A stretch of DNA of 64,000 bases from Galerina marginata (taxonomy: Eukaryota; Basidiomycota; Agaricomycetes; Agaricales; Galerinaceae): NCBI GenBank assembly GCA_023014335.1, contig JAECYW010000001.1:3968001-4032000 (forward strand). The letters are read 5' to 3'. The notes beneath the pieces were generated by a model. That model was not told the DNA's origin, searched no databases, and saw only the letters and a list, made by a program, of their open reading frames with translations. Positions 1 through 12,393 of the stretch are shown here, in pieces; positions within the stretch are counted from its first letter, which is position 1; every line of letters starts with the position of its first letter. A program made the translations under genes and the position numbers.

Positions 1-3000
1 CAACGAAAGACTGCCCGCCAGTTTCGAGGAGTCGCCGACTGTGGGAAGACTTTCCAACGAAGGTCGCGATGCGTTGAAAAAGGGGTTCAAAGCAATTGAC
101 GCCCTCATTCTGAAACTCAGTTCCCAGACGGGATTATCCTCTTCCCAGATTGTCGAGCGGTGGGACGTCATAAAAACGCGATCCGTGAGCACTTGGAATA
201 TATATCAACCTTATTTCCAAGAAAACCAAGAAACGGAACTTGGTAGGCTTCCCGCCAATAGGCGACCCAGACGTTCGTGAGCCTTTACATTGTTCATCTT
301 CTCGTCTTGACACGCAATTTAGCAGGTGCAACGGTTGATGTTTCTGTGGTATCTGAGGCATACGAAGCCTTTAAATCGTGTCACTCGGGACATTATGATA
401 GAATATTACGATCGTGGTATCAACTTCACCAAATGTCCGACATCTCATCCATGAAAATCTCCCAGCGTACTCGCGAGTTCGCAAGATTCTACAACAAGGT
501 TGAGAACATCGTACGTTCTGATTTTGGAGTGGTATCTTATCTCTTCTGACAAAGAGCAGATTCGACACGGGGCCACGATGTTCGGCTTTGAAACCATATT
601 TCTTTCCGTGGGAGGTGTGATCAATCAAGATCAAACTCTTACTCACATGGGCTCAAGCGACGCCGCCGTAGATGTATGAAGACATTCTATTTCTATGCTC
701 TCCTCTCTGACGGTGCATTTCTATCTTTAGTTCTTTCTCGATCGGTTTCGTTGTACGGACCAAAAAGCACTTGGGCATATGTCAGCCCATGTTTAGTATG
801 TGTTCCGTGTCTGCCCATGGGATCTACTGCTTATTATATGATACAGCGACCGACTTTCCAAACAAATGGTTATGGAGGAAGAAGAAGAAATTCCTGGAAA
901 TCAAGAAATTGTGCAAGGATTGTCCCCCACGCCCAAAAAAGTCCCTAGCGCGCCGACATCTATTCGTAACTCTGTTAAACCGGAATCTACGAGCACTGGC
1001 GTTCCCAGCTCTAGCACGGCTGAGACTAAACTACTCAAGGAGAAGCTCGCTGAAATGGGAGGTACGCGTGCCAGATTTGCCTAATATGCCATCTTACTTA
1101 AACTTCATTTTAGCCAATGTCGGGGTTTCCATCATGCAACGGGGATCGTTAAAGTGGAAAGGGATGATCCAGACCTTTGCTGAAGCTGGCTACACCGTAG
1201 TCAATTGGCCAGAGGGAACGCCTTTTCCATGCGACGATTCACTTGGGAAAGGAATAGCTGGAATTCCGAATAAAGCCCGTACCCTTCTTCTAGCTGCTTT
1301 CAACCACCCAACACATCCTCTAACCGTGCAAAAGTACTCCCTTGGTGAAAGTAAGCCGTATCATGATAGCCTATGATTTCAGGTCACTGATTGTTTCCGA
1401 AGAGTCGATTCCTACCTCTGAGCCTGCAATAATCGGAGCGCCGCCTCCTTCGGACTCATCACATGCCTTTGGTCGACGCAAGTTTCTTGATGACCAAAAG
1501 ACGGAGGATCGAAAGGGCCCTCCACGCCTTCAATCCACCGAATCTGAAACCAAGATGAATGTACCAAAGTCCACCGCGACAAAGACAAATACGACAGTTA
1601 AACCAAAGATAAATCCTTCATCACAAAAAGGAAAGAGGAGGCAGCCTCCGCCGGCTGATGATGATTCGGAGACGACTGATTATAACCCGACACCAGACCC
1701 AGACAGCGACGACGTCCCTTTGGAGCCGTCGGGCCACCGCGGCGGCTTACGAAGTCAGTCGAAAATACTGCCTCCTGAAGAGGAGCGCATGTTAGTCCAG
1801 GAAAGGACCGATAATTTCGAAAGCAAGGGTATTTGTCTCTATCAAGTACTTGTGATTTGTGCTGACCGTCTGAATCCAGGAATGGGCTCTGACTCCGAAT
1901 CCACACCCAACGAGGAGAACAACCCCGCACCGAAGTCGCGTTCAGGGAATTCAGCTGATAACAACCGCTCGGATAGTAGCCATAGTCCCACAGGTCCCGA
2001 CCGCGTCAAATCCCTAGACCTGGTTGTCGATTCATCCCAGACTGACCATTCTACTCCTTCCGCCCCAAAAAAACGGGCAGCTGACGATTCTGAAGCGATC
2101 GACAAATTATCCCACGACCTGTTCAAACGAGCGAAACGAGATCACAGCGAGGCCGCACAAAACACTCCTGTAGCCGCCAATACATCAGCTGATTGTGAAG
2201 CGCTTGATAGGACTTCCGTTCGCTCTCAACCACCAAACACCAATGGCAGCGAGGCACGGCAACAGGTTATGCCGATAACCGATCCCAGTCATTCACCTCC
2301 ATTGGATCCCAAATCGCTGAACCGACAATCCCAAGGTCAATCCGAGCAAGTGATACAGGAACATAGTGGGATAGCGCGGGGGGTTCCTACTGCCACATAT
2401 CTGGAGCGCCCTTCAAACTGGCACGGTCCATACCCGCCTACAGCGCCATACTTTCAACCGTACAGGCCTACCCAAGAGACGTACCCCTCCTATCCACCTC
2501 CTGGTTGGCCTGCCCAGGCTGCGCGAGGTAATTGGTCCCAGCCAGGAGAGCCAGTTAATCGTACTGGTATTCCTGGACCAGATGCGCCATCGATCACTCC
2601 TCAGGGTAGTCATTCTTACCCTTCCCAACCACCTCTTCATCAATGGGCTGCCCACGCCCATCCTGCCCTAGGTGGTTGGTCGCAACCAGGAGAGCTGGTT
2701 AACCCTACTGGTGCTGCCCAAGGATATGGACCTCCGCCACCAGCGGGAAATTGGTCGGTGCCGCAGTCCCAACCAGGAGAGCCGGTTAACCGTACTACTG
2801 CTGCGCCGGGACCAGATGCACCATTGATCGCGCCTCAGGGAGGTCATCCTTACCCTCCTCACGGATATGGACCTCCGCCGCCAATGGGCAATTGGTCGGT
2901 GCCGCAACACATGCATTCCACCCCAATGTACCATGACCATTATGCGCAGTATCGCGACCCTCGATCTGGAGCTCAACCGCCTCACTGGCCTCCTCCCCAA

Positions 3001-3075
3001 TCCAACCAAGCTGAGTCCTCGACGCAAGCAAGGAGGGCTGTCGGCGGCAGTGGTGATGATATGAAGAGAGAATAA
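1..3075 (+). CDS. 3' part of a multi-exon gene with proline-rich repetitive C-terminus (5' end outside window)
   Basis: The reading frame is already open at the left edge (frame of base 2), so the 5' end is missing. Coding exons can be followed to the TAA ending at 3075. Readable peptide blocks are SQIVERW and WNIYQPYFQ (about 140-220), VSEAYEAFKS (about 350-380), FGFETIFLSVGGVINQD (about 580-635), FFLDRFRCTDQKALGH (about 730-775), then SLKWKGMIQTF and VVNWPEGTPFPCDD (about 1145-1230). Introns with good borders include one starting at the GTACGC near 1058 and ending TTTTAG before the ANVGVS block, and one near 1352-1380. The last 1.7 kb exon is low in hydrophobic residues and rich in Pro, Ser, Asp and Lys; from about 2520 it repeats a block containing GNWS, QPGEPVNRT, PGPDAP and YGPPPP. 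The N-terminal blocks resemble an uncharacterised family I associate with Agaricomycete repeat-rich regions. Function is unknown and exon borders are approximate. Confidence 0.6.
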
Positions 3076-3815
3076 ATTGAATACGCAACTGTTTCTTGTT
3101 CGCTTTTGCTCCCTTGGTGGCGTCACTCCACTTGCCATTATTTTGTATTCTTGGCTCCCTATTTGCTCCTTTTCTTGATCTCTGCTAGTGCCGTAGATCG
3201 CAATTCTGTTAATATGTTATTTTGGTTTCTTGTCCTATCTAACTCGCGATCATGACCTATCCCCAATCCCCAACGTGTCGACCCCATCCGTATGGTTTTG
3301 CTCTAGTCGTTCCTGTATACGATGCTCTTCAGTTTCAATATTAATCGTGACGGATCTCCTTCGTATATTGCAAATGTGGAACATATGAGAAAAACTACCT
3401 ACATCAAACTTAGAGGCTACAATATCCGACGGATTAATACTTGGGAGGGCATATAGCGACTCCGACAGAGAGCGCTTGTTGATGGTAGCTACTATCTAGT
3501 ATCTTCTTCAGAGGGTTGTTCCGTGCTCATCGTAGGGAAGTGTCTCGATATAGACATTAGTGGAAGGGAGATTATCGATATCGGACCTGTTGGGCGGGTT
3601 CTTCTCGACACGGCAACCAGGCCTTGAGGTGCTTCTAACTGCTGCCAATGGTGCGGATTACGACCCACAGTGATTAACTCCTAATGCCGTGGTCAACCAG
3701 GTATATTATTGGAAACCTGGGGCAGTAATCGAGGGAAAGTTGTCGCGCAAGATGAGCGTATCGCAGTAGATAGATACATAACATAGCGGCAACCAAGTGC
3801 TAGTGCTCCTTTGTA
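3076..3815. other. No gene seen
   Basis: This stretch follows the stop of the proline-rich gene. It has no long open frame, no paired splice sites and no obvious repeat. It probably holds two 3' ends, because the next candidate gene lies on the opposite strand. Confidence 0.4.
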
Positions 3816-4930
3816 TCAACTGAGATGAGAATTCCTTGCGATCGGCATCCCCGCGTCGGGATCGGGGCAGTCGTCATGTCCATACCCTGGCCCGGAACCG
3901 ATAATGCCTCGGTTCTGTTTTCCGTAGTCCGGCCTCCGCCCTGTGCGACTAACACTGAAAGACCGATTGGCCTGCGAATAGATGGCTACGAGGCCTGAGA
4001 CACAGATGACCAGCACTAGAAACCAAGTATTCTGAAAAAGAAAAAGTTAACGAGATACCATGAACAAGAAGATGAAAGAGGGAGAAAAAGCGAGAGGAAT
4101 AGGAGACCAACCTACGCTAGTTCATACTTACGTCCAGTTTCGTCCTTTGGGTCAGGGAGACGGATCTGGGTTACTGGGAGAAGGTGCAAAGACCGTAAGA
4201 CATTCGAATACCTTGGAAAGACGGAAAAAGGTTGAGATAAATTGATGTCTGAGCCATAATTTATTACTGTGACCATTCTGCATCCCGTTGGCGGTGCAGC
4301 GGAATCTGAGCGCCTTGGGGGACACCGGAAAAAAACGGTGGCGGAAACCCCACCGCAGAAGTTGGACCATGATTTGACGGCAGCGCCTACGACGACAGCT
4401 TGCCTGTGGTTTGTGCCAAATTAACGGATGAAAATGAAATGAATTCGAAGAGGAGGAAAGGCGCACATAATAGAGTAAGTGCAATCGAGTAGGCACAGAA
4501 ATTACTAGTCAATGAATGAAAATACCATCAGGACGTACAACCCAGGGGTCGCACATGCAGTCGAAGAGCATTAGCACTGAGGGAAACGACGAGAGATAGG
4601 ACAACAAGAGCGATTTGTGGGGGAGGACACCCCTCCGGAAACAGACGATACTTCGGAAGACAAGAATGGTGGAGCTGATGAGCTGGTGTTTATCGTAAGT
4701 TGGACATGAGCCATCGATAGCGTCGATGTGATGAGGCCATGCCACGTCTCGGAAACAAAACGACATCCTAGCACCGGCACCGGCAACTAATCTTACAACC
4801 GAGCCGATGTGCCTCATTTGAGGAGTCGGTCTGACTCGGTCAGCTGCTGCTTTGGAGGGCAGGGCGGGCGTCTGGCGGCCATGGTCTCCAGGCTGGGAGA
4901 TTGCTCTTGTAAGTCTGGTTTCCGGCTCAT
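3816..4930 (-). CDS. Hypothetical multi-exon gene with a C-terminal membrane segment
   Basis: A candidate start at 4930 on the minus strand opens with MSRKPDLQEQSP and reads into PPCPPKQQLTESDRLL before a GTAAGA donor near 4795. A later block around 4170-4320 reads PPTGCRMVTVINYGSDINL. The last exon (about 4030-3816) carries a hydrophobic run, FLVLVICVSGLVAIYS, followed by a Gly/Asp-rich tail ending NSHLS and a stop. These pieces have the look of conserved coding sequence, and one predicted transmembrane helix near the C-terminus is visible. I do not recognise the family, the internal introns are not resolved, and the pieces may not all belong to one gene. A longer open frame reaching to 5018 uses a different frame and looks less natural. 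Confidence 0.3.
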
Positions 4931-5730
4931 CTTGAATTCGGAATTGGTTCTCTCTCGTGGTTAGATCATGACCCCAAGCGGTGGTCCAGGGGTGAAAGGA
5001 ATAATAACCGCGATACATAGTTGAGGATTCTCAAAGTTTCGTGGTTCGCGACAGACTCGCAATTGCAGTATAAATTGACCAGCGCCATCTTTGAAGCGCT
5101 TCCACAGTCGACGGAATCGATGAATTTCGAATGCGCCGTCGTTCCTGGATGATCATCCCAGTAACCATGCTGGTGTTAAAACACCCTTCCCGCCACTTCC
5201 GCCGCCGGATGTGATTCTTAATTAACCCGGAGCCCCTTTCCGCCCACTCACTTCCACCATTTCCTGGAAGCTATCCCCAGCTCCTCATATGTTAGGGTTG
5301 TTCAAAGGGAGAATTATTAAAGAAAGGTTTTATTTTCTTCCTGCATTGTCCATTTACGAATCTACATCACCTGGAGTTCAGGGATGGAGGTATATGCAAT
5401 CGCTTCGAGTTGGTAAACGGTAGAGACTGAATGCCATCAAATTTAATTAGCAACAGTAGCGAGGACATCTTCTGAACATTAAGTATGACCCCTCCGCCAC
5501 TGATCATATCCTCGCTACCTCTGTCATCTAACTGAGCCCCACTCCGATCGTGATAAGCGGCGTGCCTCCATTATCGCGTCGTGTGAACACCGGGGCGCGG
5601 ATACAATGCTATAAGTTTAATCCCCTCGACCGACCCCGACGCCCACTGCTCCCGTTCGTTCTCTATCGCGACGTTCTTCGTTTTTCTTTTTCTTCGCCTG
5701 AGCCACGAGTCTGGATACTCTTTTATTCTT
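4931..5730. other. Intergenic, promoter side of the 5731 gene
   Basis: Short overlapping frames on both strands have no recognisable domain. The stretch probably contains divergent promoters for the minus-strand candidate gene and the plus-strand DUF6534 gene. No clear TATA box could be assigned. Confidence 0.35.
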
Positions 5731-7344
5731 ATGTCCGGCCTTATCCATGTGGACCTCACGAACACGATCGGGGCACTCCAAATAGGAAACCTTTTCGCTC
5801 TTTTTCTTTTTGGAATCCTCACCTTGCAAACGTTCACTTATTTTAACACTTTCCGGGGTGACCGCTGGGAGTACAAGGCTCTGGTACGTTTCCAAAGCTA
5901 TTGCTGTCCAAGTGTCTTGTCCTTGACCGATATTTTAGGTAGCATGCATTTGGTGTGTAGTCTTTCATGCGAGTTGATCCCTTATTTTGATCACGACATA
6001 AGGTTACTAGAGGTCGGGCATACAGTCTTGATAAGCTTCGAAGTCTACCGTTCGACGATCACACTTTATGGGCTTCCTCAGCTCCTCGTCAAGCTACCTG
6101 GCATTGCGCTAGTAACCACTTTCGGAGGCACCATCACACTCCTCGTCCAGGTCCGTCCTAACTGTCTCATTTCGCCTTCACATTCTCAATCCCTGTTTTA
6201 CCTATCCCTAGGGATTCTTTGCTTTCCGACTATGGACAGTACTACCAGGCATATACCGCTTCATTGGACCCTTCTGCATTTTCGTATCCTGGCTCCGATG
6301 CGGTGCCGGCGTTTATCTCTCTATCGAGGGCATTCTTTCCATCACCGTCAAGGCATTTTTTATTCAATGGAGTTGGTTGATAGAGGTTCTATTGGCGGTT
6401 GGGGCCGTCCTTGATGTGATTATCGCGCTTTCGACCATTTATTACCTGCAGAAGCAGAGGGATAGCGGAGTTGAACGGTGAGTGTAAATTACGCAGCTGC
6501 TTATGCTCTTGTTATCTAATCTGTCCTTAGACTCGCGACTGTTGTCGAGCGTCTCATTCTCTTTACGATCAGTACGTACCCATTGACATGCAAACTAGAT
6601 GGTATTTTCTAATGCGAGTTACGTAGGAACTGGCTTGCTTACAAGGTAGCGAGCCAGCCCCTATAACGATCGCCGCCAATTTTTAACCTCATTTAGCGTT
6701 TCAGCCGTTTTTATCCTCATTACGGTGGGTAATATGAATCCGTGTAAGTTTTCATATACTGAAACAACGGGGTATACAGTTTATAGCATTACCCAACAAC
6801 CGTGAGCCATCACTTATCTTTACCTTTCTTCATCACCATTTTGATTATATTTCGATCTCCCTAGTAATCTGGGTAGCATTGTACACCGTCCTTGCAAAAT
6901 GTGCGTCCCAACTATCGTTCTGCTCTCCCTGTTCTAGGCTCACAAGTTTGGCATCATAGTATATTCCAATAGCTTGCTATCTGCGTAAGCACGAGCGTCC
7001 CTCGTTTTTTATTAACTCGACTAACCTGGTGATTTGTCCGCCAAGGCTGAACACCAGACAACAAATGCGAGAAGAAGTCATTTCCTGGCCAATCTCTCGA
7101 CCTTCAGGCAACACGGTGAGCCGTCCAGGCATCGGAACCCAGGGTCATGTAAAAGTATAAATTTATGAGACTGTAAGGGTACCTCCATCTTCTCATTACC
7201 TTATCTTCACAGCTGGAATCGCAAAGTATTTCGATAGAAATGAAGTCGCCAAGAGAGAAAGCACAATATAGCCCCAGGGGCCCTGTACGTATTGGGGGTG
7301 TATATGGGTCCGTCATCGCGCTGAGCTCCCTGGTTTATAGGTGA
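5731..7344 (+). CDS. DUF6534-type seven-helix membrane protein
   Basis: The start at 5731 gives MSGLIHVDLTNTIGALQIG followed by a hydrophobic helix, the usual opening of this Agaricomycete family. Later exons encode LLEVGHTVLISFEVYRSTI, the family signature GFFAFRLWT, VGAVLDVIIALSTIYYLQK followed by RDSGVER, SVSAVFILIT, a block starting FIALPNN, and VYSNSLLSALNTRQQM. Together they give about seven hydrophobic helices and a hydrophilic C-terminal tail. There are at least eight short introns; examples are a donor at GTACGT near 5885 with its acceptor TTTTAG near 5939, and a donor at GTGAGT near 6480. The tail exon reads SPREKAQYSPRG and ends SLVYR then TGA at 7342-7344. The family is integral to membranes with no established biochemical role; members are common in expanded basidiomycete gene sets. 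A related gene lies on the other strand at 10100-11508. Confidence 0.8.
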
Positions 7345-8958
7345 TCGATATCCGAGCTCCTAGTCCGAAGATTTCTACTCCTGCGAAGTCGTATCGGCTG
7401 CCTCCTTTACGCCATATTTAAGCCTTGGCGTACTGTTCGACACCCTTTCACTCTGGACAATTGTTCGCTGGCCCTAGTTAAATATGCCGCCCTTCTCATC
7501 TGGACATTTAATTTATTTCACGGACAATGCACTTGGACTTATTAGCGCTCGTGTACAGTACGATACCCGCCGGCCACAGGCCAAGAAAAATGTTAACACC
7601 GAACCCCTTGATCGTACGAGAAAGGTAGAGGTTTCTGCGCCTTAGTCGAATTACAAGGAATCTCAATCGGTAGTGAAGAAAAGCAACGAAAACGAGACAC
7701 GCGATGTAGCACAATCTTACCGCGGGCGTCGCGGAAACGACATCCAGTCAACGGCAAGACCCTAAGTTACAAACGGAAGTGAAAGGGGCGACCTTCGAAA
7801 ACAAAGCAGCTAGGGAAGGACTAAAAAGAACGCAAGAGAATAGCAATTAGCGCCAACAATATGGGGAAATGATATATAAAATCCAGAGATTCAAGAGCAA
7901 ACCGAGGAGATTGAAATCCGAAGAGTGAACGCATGACGTCAACATGTTACGAGACCCTTTAGGGATCGTTCTTTTAACCAGGAGCCAGAATCTTCGCACG
8001 GTTGCCGTAGTTTTGCGCCCGTTTAGGCAACTGAAAATCACATGACCTTTTCACGAGCGCGAGCACAGGCTCGGAGCAGGCGCGAGCGCCGCTGTGGTGT
8101 TTAAACTTGTTTAAACCAGTCAGGATCGTACGTTGTCGTGCACTGGGTGCAGTCAACCTGAGCTGTGCTTATTGCATTAGATTTACTGCACCAAAGTGCT
8201 TAGTGAGAGAATTCAAACGACCATCAGATTACGTATACCTTTTTTTTTCCCAAAGTGTGATGTCACCAGTTATTGGGAATGGCGCACGATGAATTGAACC
8301 TGTGTCATCTGCCAGCCATTATTTATGCATTCCCCACCTAGACCTCAGTAATAATTGTCAAGATGGAGATGGGCTAAAGCCCAGCGGCCGCCGTCGCATT
8401 GCGTGCCAGTCTCCAGATGGTCTACGCAGACCACACCCACGGCAGCTGACCGGACAGAGGCGATCAAGAGATACTCGGTCAATGGGACGAGACCACTTTC
8501 GAGCGGGTCAAGCAGGTTGTACACTCCGACGACGGTGACTCCGTAAAAACTGGACAAAGGAATGAGGTTGCCTGAGTAATTTAATGGCCCTATTCCGCAG
8601 TTGGGTTCAAGGTGGATTCTGATTTCAAGTTCCCGCTCGGGCTGCCATCGTATTTCTTCGAAGTACTGGATTCAGGCGACTTTTACCTTCAGCTAGGGAC
8701 CTATTCTGACTCAGAACTACCTAACCGTAATCGAGATTAGTTAAATATCGCAAATCCAAACCCGACGTCAAACATACGAGCGATATCTGCTTTGTTGACT
8801 GGCGGTGAGGGAAATTGGGACGATCCTCAAACTGGGTCGAGTATATGCCACGCGTAGCGTTGGCCCGCACCGCAAGTCACATCACAATGAGGTCGGGCAT
8901 TATTATGAATTGCCGGGCTACGGCAAAAAAGTATTCTCTCTTTCACTGTCAGCTTGCT
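7345..8958. other. Intergenic, no gene supported
   Basis: Only short unrelated frames are present. A small inverted repeat built on TTTAAAC sits near 8099-8118. Nothing else stands out before the palindromic element. Confidence 0.35.
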
Positions 8959-8961
8959 TTA

Positions 8962-9660
8962 CACATCGGGAGTTGCAAGATATAAAAGTCGTATATATGT
9001 ATTTACTGTAGCGAATTCAAATTTTGAAATATAAATTTCGATACAGAAAGTGTTTCCACTTAGAATTTTGTACTGGCTAGAAAAACCTTTTATATTTTGA
9101 AAGTTGAATTCGCTAGAAACACCTTTTTTATTTTGGTGAATAGTTTAAATACCGGACGCCTTTCTAGGCGATTCAGCAGTTAAAGTACCGAACTCCGTAC
9201 AAAGGATGCCTGTATTTTAACTACCGAAGTTTCTCCCAGCGAGTTCGGCATTTAAAATACTCGAAACTTTCGCAGTTTAAATCCAAGCGATGTTTTAATT
9301 TATTTGGTGGCAGAGGAGAAAAATTAAAACACCGTTTATATTTAAGCTGCAGAAAAATTCGGCCTCCTAAATGCCGAACTCGCTGGGAGTGACATCGGCA
9401 GTTAAAATACAGGCGTCCTTTGTACAGAGTTCGGTACTTTAACTGCCGAATCGCCTAGAAAGGCGTCCGGTATTTAAACTATTCACCAAAATAAAAAAGG
9501 TGTTTCTAGCGAATTCAACTTTCAAAATATAAAAGGTTTTTCTAGCCAGTACAAAATCCTAAGTGGAAAAACTTTCTGTGTTGGAATTTATATTTTAAAA
9601 TTTGAACTTGCTATAGTAAATACGTATAAACGGCTTTTATATCTTGGAACCCCCGATGTG
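8962..9660. mobile_element. Palindromic MITE (fold-back element) with TTA target duplication
   Basis: The element starts CACATCGGG and ends CCCGATGTG, and both halves are reverse complements of each other over almost the full 699 bp. Examples are GGACGCCTTTCTAGGCGATT near 9158 against its complement near 9455, and CCCAGCGAGTTCGGCATTTA near 9235 against its complement near 9370. The centre lies near 9305. The trinucleotide TTA flanks it on both sides (8959-8961 and 9661-9663), consistent with a 3 bp target-site duplication. TTA duplications are typical of PIF/Harbinger, and 3 bp duplications with CAC termini also occur in CACTA elements, so the superfamily is open. It encodes nothing and must have been moved by a transposase in trans. 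It lies between two tail-to-tail DUF6534 genes. Confidence 0.85.
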
Positions 9661-9663
9661 TTA

Positions 9664-10099
9664 GCTCTCTCGCATCGCCTCAGTCGTCCGACATTATTCG
9701 AGTACACTCACCAAACACCCACATGCAGGACAATTTTAAACATACACAAGGAACTCTCCGATTCACTTCTTCTGCCTGGTCCTTCCAGACGTTGAAAGTT
9801 CTTGCGTCAATTCTGGTGGCTGGGATATAGCGAAAATTTCTGTGTAAGCTCCGTCGACCGCATCTCGTCTGAGTTCCAGAGCGTTATCCATATTCCTTCA
9901 TGCGTTGAATATGTTGGATAGAATTATTGCATCCACTTTTTTGTGGCATCTCGACGTTTAAATTGTTTAACGATTGAAATGTAGCAATCTCAATGGGAGG
10001 TGCGTTGTTATCTTTTAAATGCTTTGAAACTCTGTTGACGAACCGATTAAATTAGATGACAAAGTACATAGGGCTATAATATTATTTGTTGATCTTCAA
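9664..10099. other. Intergenic, 3' side of the minus-strand DUF6534 gene
   Basis: AT-rich sequence with no open frame of note. It probably holds the 3' untranslated region of the minus-strand gene that ends at 10100. Confidence 0.35.
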
Positions 10100-11508
10100 T
10101 TAAACCAAGTATCCTTTACTTGATTCAACCTGTCGTCCACGATCATCACTCATGAACACCTCCCTCGACGTTACGATTCCTCCACCGAGGTCATACTGCC
10201 CAGTACCATACCCTCGAGTAGCTGCGCCAGTCTTGAAGGTCTGTGAAGTAACGTTGTCGTTGTCGCCCGCTCCTAAACGAACCCTGCTATTCAGCACGGC
10301 CATCATCGAATTTGAGTACACTTTCGCCAGAATGACGGAGGGGACTTGATAATACGATGGCTTGCTCGGCAGGACCGAGAGCACGAGATTGATGATCGCG
10401 ATGGCGGCTGTAAATTAAATTGTCGTGAGGTTTTTGAGGACTTGAACCTGTGGCTGCTTACCCGTGACTGTCCCAGTTTCTATGACGAGCTTTACAACCC
10501 TCTTCACGATTTTATTGGTGGAGCTGACGCCGTTGGACCCACGTTGCAGCAGCTGATCGAAGGTAAGCCAAGCGCAGGGACGGAAAATTTAAAATGCGTA
10601 CATAGTATGTCATACAAATTGCGATGATAACATCGCACAGCGCACTGCCGCCATTCCAGATCTGAGGTATCGTTAAGTCGATTTTTTTTCTTATTGCAGG
10701 ATTATTTGCGAGCTTACGGCGGCGGATATCGAATATTGTTTTCCAAGTAGGCGACTAAATAACACGGCGTTCTTGAGGACAACCGCTGACGCAATTGAAC
10801 CTCCCAATTGAACGAGAGCTAGCTAGGTTGATGTCAAAAATTGTAAGTGTATTTCTCCTGCTAATAGATGGATGTACTTACCAGCATAACGATTCCACAG
10901 ACCCAATAAGATTGGGCTAGTATACTAATGCGGTACGCATAAAATGCCTCTGCGATGAATGCCACTTGTAGATCGAATATAAAGATGTTGTTCCAGGGAG
11001 AAATCGAACTAAAAATCAGAACTCACCAATGCCACTAATAACTGGGACATCTAACCAGGCGAGGTCAACTTCATTGTAGACATTGAAGTCCCCGTATCCA
11101 GAAGCGAACACCCGAAATGCCGAGACGGAGACAATGAGGGTTTGCAGAATCTCGAGAATAAATACAGAGTAGACAAAAGCCTTGTTGCGTGCTGGATCTT
11201 TTGGGAAGGCGAGGTAGTATAGGTCTAACAGTGAAACAGGTTCTATCAGTATCTATGTCTGTACAAGGCGATTTACTCACAGACTTGAGCTAAGAGAACA
11301 CCGAATAATCCGTAATTAAAGAGATATCCCAAAAGCTATGTGATAGCGTTCAGCATCAAGAAAAAAGATTAGAGTCTGCTAAACAACTTACACGAGGTCC
11401 AGTTCTAAAATAATTGGCGTGCAATTAGTAGCTAGTTCGTCTCCAACTGGTCCTGCGATTGACGTACTTGGAGGCAATATCTGATGGAATCGAAGTGGAA
11501 TAATCCAT
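10100..11508 (-). CDS. DUF6534-type seven-helix membrane protein
   Basis: The start at 11508 gives MDYSTSIPSDIASK, spliced to TGPR and then LLGYLFNYGLFGVLLAQV, a standard first helix for the family. The splice uses the GTACGT donor near 11467 and the TTTTAG acceptor near 11405. Further exons encode YYLAFPKDPARNKAFVYSVF and LEILQTLIVSVSAFRVF, then DLAWLDVPVISGI. The final exon reads VILAKVYSNSMMAVLNSR and then a Gly/Thr-rich cytoplasmic tail ending at 10100. The family has about seven helices with a long polar C-terminus, which fits. It faces the 5731-7344 gene tail to tail, so the two may be an inverted old duplication, although their sequences have diverged strongly. Internal exon borders between 10400 and 11050 were not fixed. 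Confidence 0.8.
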
Positions 11509-12030
11509 TTAAAGTTGCGCTCGTTGCTAACCGTGCAAAGGAAGCAGGGTATCGCGAGTGAAAGGGATGCAATTATAAACGAGAAGCGGAAAAATATAAA
11601 GAAGAGAAGCAACGGGGTTTGGGAAGAAAGATCCAATTATGAGGACCTCACTCATATTTTAACCACCGACGAGTCAAGAGTCCTCACGTCAGTACACCTT
11701 TCGAGACAGTCTTCGACATCGACACCCGTCGAGAACGACTGAACTACGCTGTGGGCCTTATGGGCAAGGCCTTTCTCCTTGACATGTTAGTATCTAAATA
11801 TACGACATCACTGATCATCTACTTCAATGGTATTGATCCCTCCCGCGGGTAGACACTGAAGCACGGGAGTGGGAATTGGGAACGCCCTTAACTATTCGTA
11901 GATGTTGATCACTGCTTCCCACCCCTGCCTGCCCGAGGTAAAGTAGTAAGAATCCTTATAGGACCTTCCGCGCTATGACTGGTCTCGAGACTTAGCCGGA
12001 GCACCATTAGTGGTAAGTGCATCAGCTGCA
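11509..12030. other. Intergenic, promoter side of the minus-strand DUF6534 gene
   Basis: Short frames only. No repeat or RNA gene was recognised. Confidence 0.3.
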
Positions 12031-12393
12031 TCATTCCGACTCAAATCGACTGCCCCATCGAAGGATTGATTGGCATTCATTAAATTTATCTTTCATATTG
12101 AAATCCGTCAGACAGACACCAGAATGCGAATGACCAACGTTTTGCTTTGCTTTTCCTTTCTCACCTGGAAGGAAAGCCCTGTAGTCAGTATCGTTGAGGA
12201 ACTCCTTGTTCCATCCCAAAGAAATTTGGAACGTGCCTTTGAGTTCACAATTATATGAAAATAATTCCAGCAGCACACCGGAAGAGCCGCTCAGTTCATT
12301 CAGTGACCAGAAAGTCGCGTCTGACTCATTATCACCAAAAATAGCACCATCGGCGCCGACTTCGTTAACGACGATTATGACGTCTGAATGCAT
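12031..12393 (-). CDS. Hypothetical exon, 120 codons
   Basis: A minus-strand frame opens MHSDVIIVVNEVGADGAIFG and runs to a stop at 12031. Composition looks protein-like, with mixed hydrophobic and charged residues and no low-complexity bias. Upstream on the same strand there is a GTAAGA donor near 12475 and a CACAG acceptor near 12418. The real start may therefore lie in an earlier exon, where WHLAMLAYSVD can be read, but I could not join the two in phase. I do not recognise the family. Confidence 0.3.
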   Translation of the reverse strand: MHSDVIIVVNEVGADGAIFGDNESDATFWSLNELSGSSGVLLELFSYNCELKGTFQISLGWNKEFLNDTDYRAFLPGEKGKAKQNVGHSHSGVCLTDFNMKDKFNECQSILRWGSRFESE

